Source: Todiramphus chloris collaris
Lineage: Eukaryota; Chordata; Aves; Coraciiformes; Alcedinidae
Reading direction: 5' to 3'
Assembly (NCBI GenBank): GCA_025345505.1
Contig: JANVCC010000120.1
Span: 998,940-1,062,939 of the forward strand
DNA length: 64,000 bases
This document shows positions 1 through 9,970 of this stretch, piece by piece. The notes under the pieces are model-generated. The model saw only the letters and a list, made by a program, of their open reading frames with translations, did no database searches and was not told the DNA's origin. Both the position numbers and the translations under genes were made by a program. How positions within the stretch are numbered: the stretch's first letter is position 1; every line of letters begins with the position of its first letter.

Positions 1-839
1 CCCCCCCCCCCCCCCCTTCTTCTGGAATCGCTTTTCATGCAGTGCTAACTGCTGAAGTAACACAAACCTGCTAAATGGTCCGGCTTTATGATAGCATAAA
101 AATGATACTACAGCAGTGAGTGGGGCTTTATTAAACCCAAGGGAAAGGCTCCAAATGAACAGCTTGCTCTGCTCTTAGCTCCCCCCCCCCCCCTTTATTT
201 TTAATAACCGCTGGAATATAAACTACAGTTAAGATCCTGTGGACTAGAAGAGCACTCGCAGCCCAGCCTTATCTCCATCCGTCCCTGTGCCTGGGTCTCC
301 GTGCACATCCCTCCCTTGCATGCCCAGTGCGGTGAGGGGAGGACTGGAATCCTGGGCTGCAGAAGGAGTTTCCTGGTGTTTTGGCTTTGTACTTAAAAAG
401 CCTCATAAATATTCTGCAGGGAGGTTGTGCCCCTGGGGGGTCAGGCCAGGTGTGATGTGGGAGCGAGCTGAAGGTCCTTGGCCTGGTGGGATCCTCGCGG
501 GGCTGCTGCTGGCAGTGGAGCATCCTCTGGGTTAGGGAGTGGGTTTTACCCCTCTCACCACTGTGTGTTTGAAGAGGGAGCGTGCAGCAAGAGGCTGCAT
601 CTCCCCTCCCCAACACAGCAGCGGGGTCTGGAATGCTCAGATCCCCAACCCCAGCTGTCCCCTCCATCCCTGCCTCATGCCCTTGGGTCTCCTGGGGGGA
701 TGCTGCGGAGATGGGTGTGGGGTCTCCCCCTTGCCTTGCCCACCCACTGCACCCTGGCCCTGCTTGCGGGGAGGCAGCTGCCTTCCCCCTGCCCGCCCGC
801 ACCCACGGGCAGTGGGCTCCCCGTTCCCTCATCGCATTA

Positions 840-1000
840 CTTTTAATTAGCCCGACACTTCCGTCGACTCCACTCTCCCGCTGAAGGTGCCTGATTAGTG
901 CTGAGGTGAAAGGCACTTTGGGTTACGGAAGGACACGGGAGAGGCTCGCCTGTCTGCCGCTGAAGCTCATTTTGGACAGCATCTGTTCATTATTATGTGG
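840..1000. promoter_or_regulatory. Candidate conserved noncoding block in intron 1
   Basis: An A/T-enriched patch with TTTTAATTAG, CTGATTAGTG and CATTATTATG stands in otherwise GC-rich intron. Homeodomain-type TAAT cores are clustered. Function is inferred only from composition and motif density. Confidence 0.25.
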
Positions 1001-1066
1001 TGCCTTGGCCGGGCGCCAGCCAGGAGAACTGAAAGCCCCGGCACAAAGCTCGCTTTCACCCGCTGC

Positions 1067-1094
1067 GGGGAGGAGGAGGAGGAGGAGGAGGAGG
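1067..1094. repeat. (GGA)n microsatellite
   Basis: About nine GAG/GGA triplets in tandem, purine-only on the + strand. This is an ordinary microsatellite. Glutamate runs in the overlapping open frames arise from it and are not evidence of coding. Confidence 0.9.
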
Positions 1095-1734
1095 CTGCTG
1101 GTGCTGTGAGGAGGCCTGGGGACCCCCAAAGCAGGCTGGCTCCTGCCCTCCCAGTGAGGATGCTCCAGCATCCCAGAGCATCCTGAACTATTGCCTGCTA
1201 TGGGTCTGTGCGTGGGTCTGTGTGTGGGGTGTCCACCCCCCCCGAGAGCGCTGGTGCCCTGTGGGGTGGGGGGTAGCAGAGGGGGCTGCCCAAAGGGGGT
1301 TAGCAGCAGGATGGGGTTTCATTGGGGTCTGCATGGCTGCTGCTTACTTCTTCTGGAGGGGCCTCATCCCTCCCCTCCATTGCACCCCCCTGCCACCCCA
1401 TGCACCCATCTGTGCCCATTGGGGCTGTGCCAGAGCTCAGCAGCAGGGAGGCTCCTGCACCTTGCTGCCTGCTGGCACTCTGGGCACGGCTGCCAGGGTC
1501 CACGTACCCCCCAAAAGCCAGGGGCGCAGCAGTGATGCAGCCCAGCTCGCTGCTCCCCTGGGGCCCGTGGGAAGAGGGGGTTTCCCAAAGAGCCCTGGGT
1601 GCTGGCAGTGGAGGTGTGCAGGGTGCTCTGCCACCTGGCTACCCTGGGGTGGGCAAACCCTTGCCTGCGCCTGCCCGCGGGGCCGGGCAGAGCCCGGGGA
1701 GCTGCAGGCAGCGATGCCGCGGGGCACCCACCGC

Positions 1735-1860
1735 CCACGTGCGCACGTCCGTGTCTGCGCGTGTTCCCTCGTGCACCCGCGCGTGCGCGTCCGGGGCACG
1801 ATATGTGCACACGTGACACGCGTGCACCGGGCTCCCCACGTGCGCTCGGGCACACTGCGG
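1735..1860. promoter_or_regulatory. CACGTG E-box cluster in alternating purine-pyrimidine DNA
   Basis: Three palindromic E-boxes CACGTG lie at 1736-1741, 1810-1815 and 1837-1842. The intervening DNA is rich in CG, TG and CA steps, such as GCGCGTGCGCG. E-boxes of this class bind bHLH factors such as USF, MYC/MAX, TFE3 and CLOCK. The alternating purine-pyrimidine run is also the kind of sequence that can adopt left-handed Z-DNA. CpG density is high compared with the surroundings. Binding is not shown. Confidence 0.4.
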
Positions 1861-2064
1861 TCGGATGCTCCTCGAGTGCGCGAGGGCAGCGCGGGGCAGG
1901 ACCCTCGGACGTGCCTTGGGCTGGGTCGCGCTGCTGCGCGGCAGCGTGGGCTGGTGGCAGCGTCCCCTGGGCATGGGGGACAGCACATGGGGACAGCACA
2001 CGGGGACAGCACGGCCTTGCTGTGGGGTACCGCAGGGGGTGGCTGCTTTGGAAGATGCGGCTGT

Positions 2065-2083
2065 GGGGGGGGGGGGGGGGGGG
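2065..2083. repeat. Poly-G tract
   Basis: Nineteen consecutive G residues, followed about 60 bases later by an A-run (roughly 2136-2148). This is a homopolymer that is error-prone in sequencing; its exact length is unreliable. Confidence 0.9.
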
Positions 2084-4040
2084 TGGGGGAGTCAGAACTG
2101 GGGGATCGGGCCTTTGATTTCCTGGGAAGGGGGGAAAAAAAAAAAAAAGCCAACCTCACCCCAAAAAAACAAAGAAAAAAAAGCCATCCCCAAGAAAGAG
2201 AAGAAAGGCGAGGGTTGTTCGGAGCCGCCTGCCACCTGGCATGGTGCCAGCCCGGGGACGCTCCGGAGCAGACATGCCAAGCTGTAATTGTAGACAGGCT
2301 CATTTCAAGAGACGAGACGGTTATTTTTAACTCGCGTTAAGGTAATGCACTGATCTCCTGCCTGCTGGTTCAAAAGTTCAACACCAACCCCCCCCCAACC
2401 CCCCTTTGCTCACCCACCCCCCCTGGTCACCCCCTGGCCGGGCTCTGGGTGCCCCCCTGGCAGGCACAGCCCCTTGCCCGCAGCCTGGCACTGCCAGACA
2501 CCCTCACCCTCCCCGGGGCAGCCTTTGTGTCTCCCGGGGAGTCTGGCTCCAGTCCTGTGGAACTGGGAGGAGGCTGCAGCCTGGGCCAGCCCTGGGGTAC
2601 AGAGGAGACGGGCATTCGCAGGGCTGTGCCAGCTCCGTGCCCAAGCCTTGGCACTGCCGAGGTCCCCGAGGGATGGTGCTGGGGGTGGGCGCTGCGTGCC
2701 AGGGTGCCAGATGCTGCTCAGAGTCCAGTGGGAAAGCCTCGCAATGCTGTGCCTGGTGTCGCTGCTCGCTCTCCCAGGCCCCGAGCACTTTCCAGTCCTG
2801 GCTCCATGTGCTGGTGGCCGTGCCACCCTAGGGACCGCTGGCATCTCCTCCAGCAGCCAGGCTGGCAGGGACAGCAGGGCAGTGCGGGGGTGGTGGGATG
2901 CAGGTTGTCCCTGCCCTCGGCTTGCTGGGCAGTGGAGGGCTGAGCCTCTGGGCCACCTGACTGGTTGGACCAGTCACTGAGCGTGGTGCTCCCAGTGCAG
3001 CTTGTCAGGCCACACCGAGGACGCCTCAGCCCTGGCTGGTGGCAGCAGAGGAGCCCACAAGCTGGGTACAGGGATAGATCACCTCTTTTTTTTTATACCC
3101 TGAAAACATATTGTGAAGTGCCAGGAGGGCTTGGGTGTCCTCTGCTCCTCAGGGAACAGCTTTGCTACCCCGAGAGAGGATGTCCCAGGCTACACGGCAC
3201 CCAAGTGCTGTCAAGTTGGGGAGCATGGGGACAAGTCTGGCACCTGCTGCCCAACCCTCTACCTGAACCATCCAAAGTGAAATTGGAGCAGAAACACTCC
3301 ACGACACATCCGGTTTGGATTTGTAATAGCTGGCATTAATCTTTTGCCCCCCCATCAGCCTTCCCCAGGAGCTCAGCCACTGGGAGCCATCAGGAATGAA
3401 ACCCCAGGCTGCTCCCGAGCAGGAGCCGTGCGTCCATCCCCCTGTCCCCAGACGCCCTGGCACCCTGGTTCGTGGCGTCAGCAGCTTGCCAGGCGGCCGG
3501 GAACTCCCCGCGTGGCTGAGATGTCTTTTGTCCTCTCCCATCGCACGCCGGGGCCGGCAGCTGCAGGTGCTTCTGCGCTCCTCCTTCCTGCTGCCGCGGT
3601 TGGCATTTCCCTCCCTCGGATCCAGCTGCTTTCCGCGGGAGCGCTGGGGTTGGGTGTTTGGGGAGGGGGGGAATCTGAGACCCGTCAGCCACGTTTCGTG
3701 GCGTTTCATCGGCCAGGCTCGTCGCTGGCCCCCGTGACCGCGCATCGTCTGCCGGAGCCCATAAACCGGGGGAGTAGCCCGAGTGCGTCAGTGCCGAATC
3801 GTGGGGCCCTTATCCGTGATGAGTTCGACAGGGACGGCTCAGCGTGAGCTGCCGGGGGGGCCTCACCAGGGTCATTCCTGGACTGTGACCCTGGCAAAGT
3901 GGGGGCATCTCCCAGCCCAGTGGGGCCAGCTCCGTGGGGGGATCATGCAGCTACACGCTCTGCTGTGCAGACCTGCGGGGTACAAGGGCTGCCCACCGCC
4001 CCCTCTGCATGCGGGAGTGGGGAGCAGAGGGGGACTGGGG

Positions 4041-4115
4041 GCCCCCATGGGTGCCACTGGCTCCATAACTGGGAGAGCAGGCCCTTGTGGGTGCCATTGG
4101 CTCCATACTGGCATC
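4041..4115. repeat. Two copies of a 40-bp unit
   Basis: The segment beginning GCCCCCATGGGTGCCACTGG at 4041 recurs with a few changes at 4081, giving a 40-base period. The second copy is incomplete. It lies about 400 bases upstream of the telomere-like array and looks like a local tandem duplication. Confidence 0.7.
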
Positions 4116-4514
4116 TGTTGACGCTGGTGGGAGTGGGCACCGCATCAGCGCGTGCTGAGGTTTCGAGCATCCCTGGAGCCTGCCTGGGCTCCTGGAAGTG
4201 TTTGGTAGCATGGGACTGGAAATGCCCAGTGCAGCCTCTAAGGATGGGGTAGCTGGGGAGACTGTGACTGGGACCGTGCTTGGGACTACGGTTGCAACTA
4301 CGTTTGGGGCAGTGCTTGCTTGAGACCGTGCTTGGGACCACACTTGAGACCTCCTTTAGCAGGGGATCTGCTGGCTCCTTCCTGCTGCGAGCGCAGGGCA
4401 CCAGGAGCCCTCCCGTCCTGCTGCCAGCCGGGCAGAGCTGCTGAGAGCTGCTGGCTGCTGGGGATGTTTGGGCAGGATGAGGGGCAAGTCCCTGGCTCTG
4501 CAGCGTCGCACCAG

Positions 4515-4931
4515 CGGGTTCGGGTTCAGGTTGCGGTTTGGGTTTGGGTTGGGGTTTGTGTTGGGGTTTGGGTTGGGGTTTGGGTTCAGATTCGGGTTGG
4601 GGTTTGGGTTTGGCTTGGGGTTTGGGTTCAGATTTGGGTTGGGGTTTAGGTTTGGGTTCAGGTTCGGGTTGGGGTTTTCATTCAGGTTTGTGTTGGGGTT
4701 TGGGTTCAGGTTCGGGTTGAGGTTTGGGTTGGGGTTTGGGTTGAGGTTTGGGTTGGGGTTTGGGTTGGGGTTTGGGTTTGTGTTGGGGTTCAGGTTTGGG
4801 TTGGGGTTTGGGTTGGAGGTTGGGTTCAGATTTGGGTTGGGGTTTGGGTTTGGGTTCAGGTTCGGGTTGGGGTTTGGGTTCAGGTTCAGGTTGGGGTTTG
4901 GGTTCGGGTTGGGGTTTGGGTTCAGGTTCAA
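4515..4931. repeat. Telomere-like G-rich array (TTGGGG/TTTGGG variants)
   Basis: About 417 bases of hexamer-based repeat mix GGGTTT, GGGTTG, GGGTTC and AGGTTC, often as a 12-base GGGGTTTGGGTT unit. The canonical vertebrate TTAGGG is essentially absent. The + strand carries regularly spaced G3-G4 runs, so it can form G-quadruplexes. Because the unit is a multiple of three and has no stops, several frames on both strands stay open, including a 191-residue Asn-Pro-rich frame on the minus strand. These are not genes. Confidence 0.92.
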
Positions 4932-5049
4932 GCAGGCAGGTTGCTGCTGTCACCTCCTCCCTGCAACCTGCCGGTCCGGCAGCCGGCCCTGGCACTCTCC
5001 CTGCCCCGGGCGGAGTGTGCGTGCAGAGAGGCAGGGAAGGGATTAACAA

Positions 5050-5640
5050 GCTTGGGAAGCGACAGGCTCATAAATTTCAGCTTTTTTTTTTGTTTTTTTT
5101 TTTTTAGACTTTCAAACCTTTGCCTGTCCCAGGGATGTAAGACAGCATTTTATTGCTGCCTGCTTGATGGTTGTTCCCTTCTCCTCTGCGGCTGTGATTT
5201 ATCTCTGCACTTTGCGCTGATTGGATTAGAAGTTTAAATGCTAAGGGTGCATAACAATATATTTTTCTTATTAATATTAAAAAATCATTATTGGATTTTT
5301 TATAGTTCTGTTTTGAATTGAATCCCTTTGCTTGATTTATTCTCTCTCCCAGAGTAGAATTTAATGCTAATAGGAACAATCATTGCTTTGTTTTGAATCT
5401 TTGACTGTTTGGAAAACTTTTTCTGCAAAGGGAAATTATGGCATTATTAAGAGTCCATTAAAAGAGGGTTTGCCCATTCCCAGCTATTACCTGTGAGGTA
5501 GAGAGAAAACAAAAAAGCAAAGACAAAGACTCTCTTTTGCAGGGCTTTCTGCTTACACCCTTCCTGACGTGTAACGTCATTATAGTGCCAATTATTATAA
5601 TCAGCTCTAATCTATCGCAGGTATTAAACAGGGGTCCCAC
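5050..5640. promoter_or_regulatory. AT-rich island, candidate conserved enhancer in intron 1
   Basis: About 600 bases are strongly AT-rich against a GC-rich background, starting just after the telomere-like array. After a T-homopolymer (5083-5105) come clusters of ATTAATATT, GATTGGATTAGA, ATTTAATGCTAATAG and CCAATTATTATAATC. The contrast in composition and the density of homeodomain-type motifs are typical of conserved noncoding elements in developmental gene introns. No homology could be checked. Confidence 0.4.
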
Positions 5641-8600
5641 TGGTTTGATTTCTAGCGGGATGCTGGGCAGTGGATGAGTGTGTGTGGCAGTGGAGCGTGA
5701 CTTGTCCGTGCTCACCTATGCACGGGGGGAAGGCAGGGGCTTGGCTGCCCACGGCGGAGCCGGTGGGGACCATGGGGCTGCTCTGATACCTGATGGAAAT
5801 CTGATTTTCAAGGCAAATATGAGAAACAGGATGGTAGCCACTCGCTGATGCCTTCTGCAGCATGTCCCCAGTGCTGCGGGTACCAAGCGGTGGGGTGGAG
5901 GATGCTGGGCTTCCTCCCTGTGATGCCCTTCATCCCGGTGTGGAGGCTGGATGATGCCTCTGCCCACACACAGGGAGCAGCCATCGCCCACCCAGCACTG
6001 TGCCAGCCCTGGGACCCACTACATCCTTGTGGTCATGCCTGGCGTGCTTCACCTTCAGGCAGCAGACACGGGGACTGGGCACATGTCCCACGGGCAGCCC
6101 TGGAGAGCAGAGACAAGCAGGCAGGTGGGAATGGGGCAGGGGCCAGGCACGGGGCATGATGCCAGGCAGATGGAGACGTGCCTGGGCTCTGCGCACGGTG
6201 CTGGGATGGGTGCAGCGGCGATGAGGGGTTGTGCCAGGCTTGGCAGGCAGCTGACACGGTTGGCAAGGGGAGCGCAGCCTGCCTGGGCACGGCTGGGACA
6301 GGCCTGGTCAGTGGCAGCCCCGCGGAGTGCCAAGGCAGAGCAAGGAGGCTGGCGTGTGGGGTGGCTCCTGGGTGTAGGTGGGAGCAGCAGGAATGTCAGC
6401 CTGAGACACGCAGGGTCCTGCGTCGGTGTGAAACTCCCGGCAGCACTGCACGGTGCCAGGCCACCACCCTGCTCCCCAAAACCTGCACCCTGCTCCCCGC
6501 TCCTCAAACCCTTCACCTTGCACCCCAGAACCTGCACCCTGCATTGTGCTCCCCAAACTCTGTTCCCTGCATCCAGCACCTCACACCCAGCACCCCAAAA
6601 CCTGCACCTCAAAACTTGCACCCTGCACCTTGCACCCTGCACTCCGCCTGCCCAGACTCCCACCCAGACCTTCCTTACTGCAAACCTGACCCTGGTGCAC
6701 CCCGTGCACCCCCCATCTTTAACCCCCCCCGTGCATCCTGTACCCTGAAACTCACACTCAGAAACCTGCCTGTGCTCGCTGGACACCCTGTACCCACACC
6801 CACTGCCCTCCTGCCCCCCACCCCTACCTGGAGCTCGTCTACCCACCGTGCCCTCCCTGCTAGCCCTGGCTTCTGGGGCTGGGGGCAGGATGGTGCCCTC
6901 AGACAGGGTGCCATGGGCTCAGCTTTCCCCGGAGCTACCGGCCCCCCGCCCTCTGCCCCCCTTGGGGTAACAGCTTGGGCACTGACACCTGCCCATCAGT
7001 GGCATTCCCAGTTGGCCCAGTGCGCCTTGGGCACAGGGAGGCTCCATCTTCCTGGGCCACCGTGCCTGGGTGACAATGCCCACGAGCCCCAGGCTCTGCC
7101 TCTGTGACCCGTCTGTGTTCTGTTGGTTGTGGGATGTTGCTGCAAGGTGCACCAGCTGGGGGAAGCCCTGCCTCCCCTCACCCCCCGGTGTGCCCGCACA
7201 ATGTGCACCCCATGGTTCTGGGGGCGCAGGGCCATCCCTTGTGCTGCGCTGGGGTGGGGGTCCCCAGCGTGCCTCTGTGCCCTCCCCCGTGCTGGTGTGA
7301 TGGGTGTTGGCAGAGCGCTCCCGCTCACTCCGCTTTCCTGCCACGGGCTGCCAAGCCTGCAAAGTAGTTTTTTTCCAGCGCTGACACCTCTGTGGCAAAT
7401 GCACCCAGCGAACCAGCAGCCCTCGGTGGGGTGAGGACGCGCCAGACGGGTGTGCCAGGTGCCAGGCTGAGGGGAACCAGCCCAGCCACACTGGGGGGTC
7501 TGGCTCAGCCTGGGGATGGGGTGAGGAGCTGTCTCCTCAGCCCCCTCTGGAGCTGTGGGATGGGCCCCTCCTTGCTTGCCATGCTGAGGAGATGCTCACT
7601 CAGAGGTGGTCCAGCCACCACCACAGGGCACACACGTCCCTGTGCTGGTGGGTGGCACCGGGCATGGCCTCAGTGCAGCTGATGGTACCCTCACAGCATC
7701 CCCAGCTTCCAAGCAGCGTGTCCTTAGGTGTCCTGCCACGCACTGGGATAGTCTGGCCAAGGTTTCCCGCAGCCCATGCACAGCCAGGCAGCACTGGGAT
7801 CCCGGCAGTAGGATCCGCTCGCCCTCTGTGCGGAGTTTTTGGCTGACCCCCTCTTGTTTTCCCTCTGTCCTGGAGCCTGAGTGTGCCAGCCAAGGAGCAG
7901 CTGTACGGGGAGGCTGCCTGCCAGGCCCCCGAGCTGGCTCCCAGGGTTTATGGCAGCGGCAGCCCCGTGACAGCCTCGTGGTCGTGGCTGTGGAGGTGGG
8001 GACCTGGCACGTGGGGATGCAAGGGGTGCCCCTGGGATGTGCAGTGGTGTCCTGGCAGGTACCTCGGTGCCCGTCCTGCTGCCTGTTCCTGGGAGGCAGG
8101 GCCACATCTCCATGCCTGTGAGGGGTTCGGGGGAGTGACCCCACAGCCGAGGTTTGGGGAGGGAGATGGGGAGTGTGGAGTGCAGTGCTGTGGGAAGACT
8201 GGGGTGCGGTGCTGGGAGGTTTGGGGTTTGAGGCAGGGCTGGGGAGCATGGTGTGCTGCAGCCATGGGGCAGCAAGAAGGGACAGAGCAGCAAGGGGAGA
8301 CAGCAGGCAGTGCTGGCAGGGGGGGCAGTCTGAATCCCCGAAGCTCCCAGTTTAACCAGCAAGGTACCCAGCTGTGGGAGTCCATGGCAGAGCTCCATGC
8401 CCCCCGTGAGCCAAGACCCACAGGTGGCTCCTCCGCCGTGGGGCAGGATGCCTGGGGTCTCCTCCTGCCTCTCTGGGGCACCTCCGTGGTGGCACATCCC
8501 CGGGGAGATGGAAACAGGGCCAGCAGTGCCCTCAAACCCTGGGACCCCTCTCCCTGCCCCCAGCCCTCTCCGTGGCACAAATCCAGCCGACAGCGAGCAG
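5641..8600. other. Intron 1 segment with C-rich degenerate repeats
   Basis: No exon is recognised. It is GC-rich, with a degenerate C-rich repeat at about 6460-6690 and chance open frames on both strands. No transposon is recognised. Confidence 0.5.
6460..6690. repeat. Degenerate C-rich minisatellite
   Basis: Loose repetition of phrases such as CCCCAAAACCTGCACCCTGC, CACCTTGCACCC and CTCCCCAAACTC. The period is irregular and copies have diverged, so this is an old or slippage-driven tandem repeat. Cys/Pro/Thr-rich open frames here come from the repeat. Confidence 0.7.
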
Positions 8601-8604
8601 AACC

Positions 8605-9970
8605 GGGGGCTCCCATAATTGTAATCACGCTCTGAATAATTCATAGCAGCATCACTCCAACAAAGCCTCTCCCTGCCCCGGCTCCCACCGTGCTGCCTGC
8701 CAAGCACCGGCTGCCTTTGGGGTGTCACAAAGGGGGGCACAGGCTGCCCGGGGTGCTGGGGTGCCACCTGCCACCTTCGGGGTGCTGTGGGGCAGGGGTT
8801 GGAGGAGAGGGTTGGCGGGGTGGCCCCGGCAGCTTCATCATCATCCCCGCGCCGCATTCCCTCCTTGTCCCGGTGCCAGGGATGCTGGGGCGAGCAGGGC
8901 TGGCGCGGGGGTTGTTTTGCTGCCCGGCTCAGGGCACCCTGTCTTCGGGAGGGGTCGCTGGGGGGGAGGTTGTGTCTGCGCAAGCCCGCAGCACTCAGTC
9001 CTTCCGGCCGTTCCTGCGGGGCTGGCTTTGCCCCAGGGAGGGGACCGAGACCCCATCCAGCCGAGATCCAGCCGGGATCCGGCTGCGCCCGGGGCAGCGA
9101 GGGGTTAAACGCAATAACGCCGGTGTGAAACTTTTGGCCGGGGAGCTGCAGGCAGGAAAGTGCATTTGTAGCCGCGAGTGGCCGCCTTGAAGACGATCCA
9201 GATCTGTCTGGGAGCCGTCTGCTGCTAAAACCCTTTGATCCACTTACTCCTCCCCGGGGAGCTCCCTGCAGCCCTGGTGCTAATGCCCCCGCGGCGACAG
9301 GGGCTGCGCTGCCAGACGGATGCGGGGAAGACCCCTCCCCCCCCCTGCCAGCCAGGAAAACAGCCGCAAAAGGAGGGGAGGGCAAAAAAAGAGGGGCTTC
9401 GGGACACGGGAGCGATGCCACCAGGCTTAATCTGCGAGGTGCTGGGGGGGTGCGAGGTGCTGGGCGGGTGGGAGCGGGTTTGGGTGCTCCCAGGCTGTGG
9501 GTGGGGGTGGGGGGAGGGTTGCTGGGTGATTGCCATGATGCCAGGGGTGCTGGTGGGGGGAATGAAGATGCTGTCACGGGGAGGGTTTCCATCGTTGATG
9601 CCTCCCCACGACTGCAGATGCGGGGGCTCCCAGCCCCGTGGCCGAGCAGCCCAGCGTGGGGCTGTGTGTAAGGATGTACCGCTCGGCAGCCAGACCCGCT
9701 GGTGATTTTGGGGGTGATGAGGGCCTGGGTAGGCTCCGCTCGGGCGAGTGTGTCCCTCTGGCCTCCTTGCCAAGTCCCGGGAGCAGGATGCAGGTAGCAG
9801 ATGGGCTGAAAGGGGAGGGCAGGAAAACCAGCAGCACTGGGCAGCGGGGAGCTCCCGAGGGGTTCAGCAACAGTATCGGTAGTTTTGTTTTGTAGCGATT
9901 ACTTTGCTTTTACTATAGGAAATGTTTAAAGACAGAGAAGCTGAAATAAGCTGCTGAGCTGGACCTCAAA
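8605..9970. promoter_or_regulatory. Two small AT-rich patches flanking a CpG-rich stretch
   Basis: Patches at 8610-8672 (CATAATTGTAATC, GAATAATTCATAG) and 9870-9955 (TTTTGTAGCGATTAC, GAAATGTTTAAAG) look like short conserved-element candidates. Between them, about 8990-9300 is relatively CpG-rich and contains GGGTTAAACGCAATAACGCC. A 622-residue minus-strand open frame (7724-9592) overlaps this area, but it is Pro/Ser/Gly-rich without a recognisable domain and is treated as chance. Confidence 0.25.

Larger units (their letters stand above)
1..5049. other. Intron 1 segment, GC-rich
   Basis: No exon is recognised. Besides the tandem repeats and E-box cluster listed separately, it has poly-C tracts at 1-16 and 181-193, a TAAT-containing patch near 2285-2350, and a CpG-richer stretch about 3470-3850. 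The open frames over 200 aa here (for example 1222-2340) are Pro/Gly/Arg/Cys-rich and overlap frames open on the other strand, as expected by chance in GC-rich DNA. Confidence 0.6.

Noticed and set aside
4515..4931. Chromosome-end telomere
   Set aside because: The array is internal, flanked by unique intron, and its units are not the vertebrate TTAGGG.
7724..9592. 622-residue open frame on the minus strand inside the FOXO6 intron
   Set aside because: Pro/Ser/Gly-rich with no domain, in GC-rich DNA where stops are rare. Frames are also open on the other strand over the same bases, and no splice or start context was convincing.
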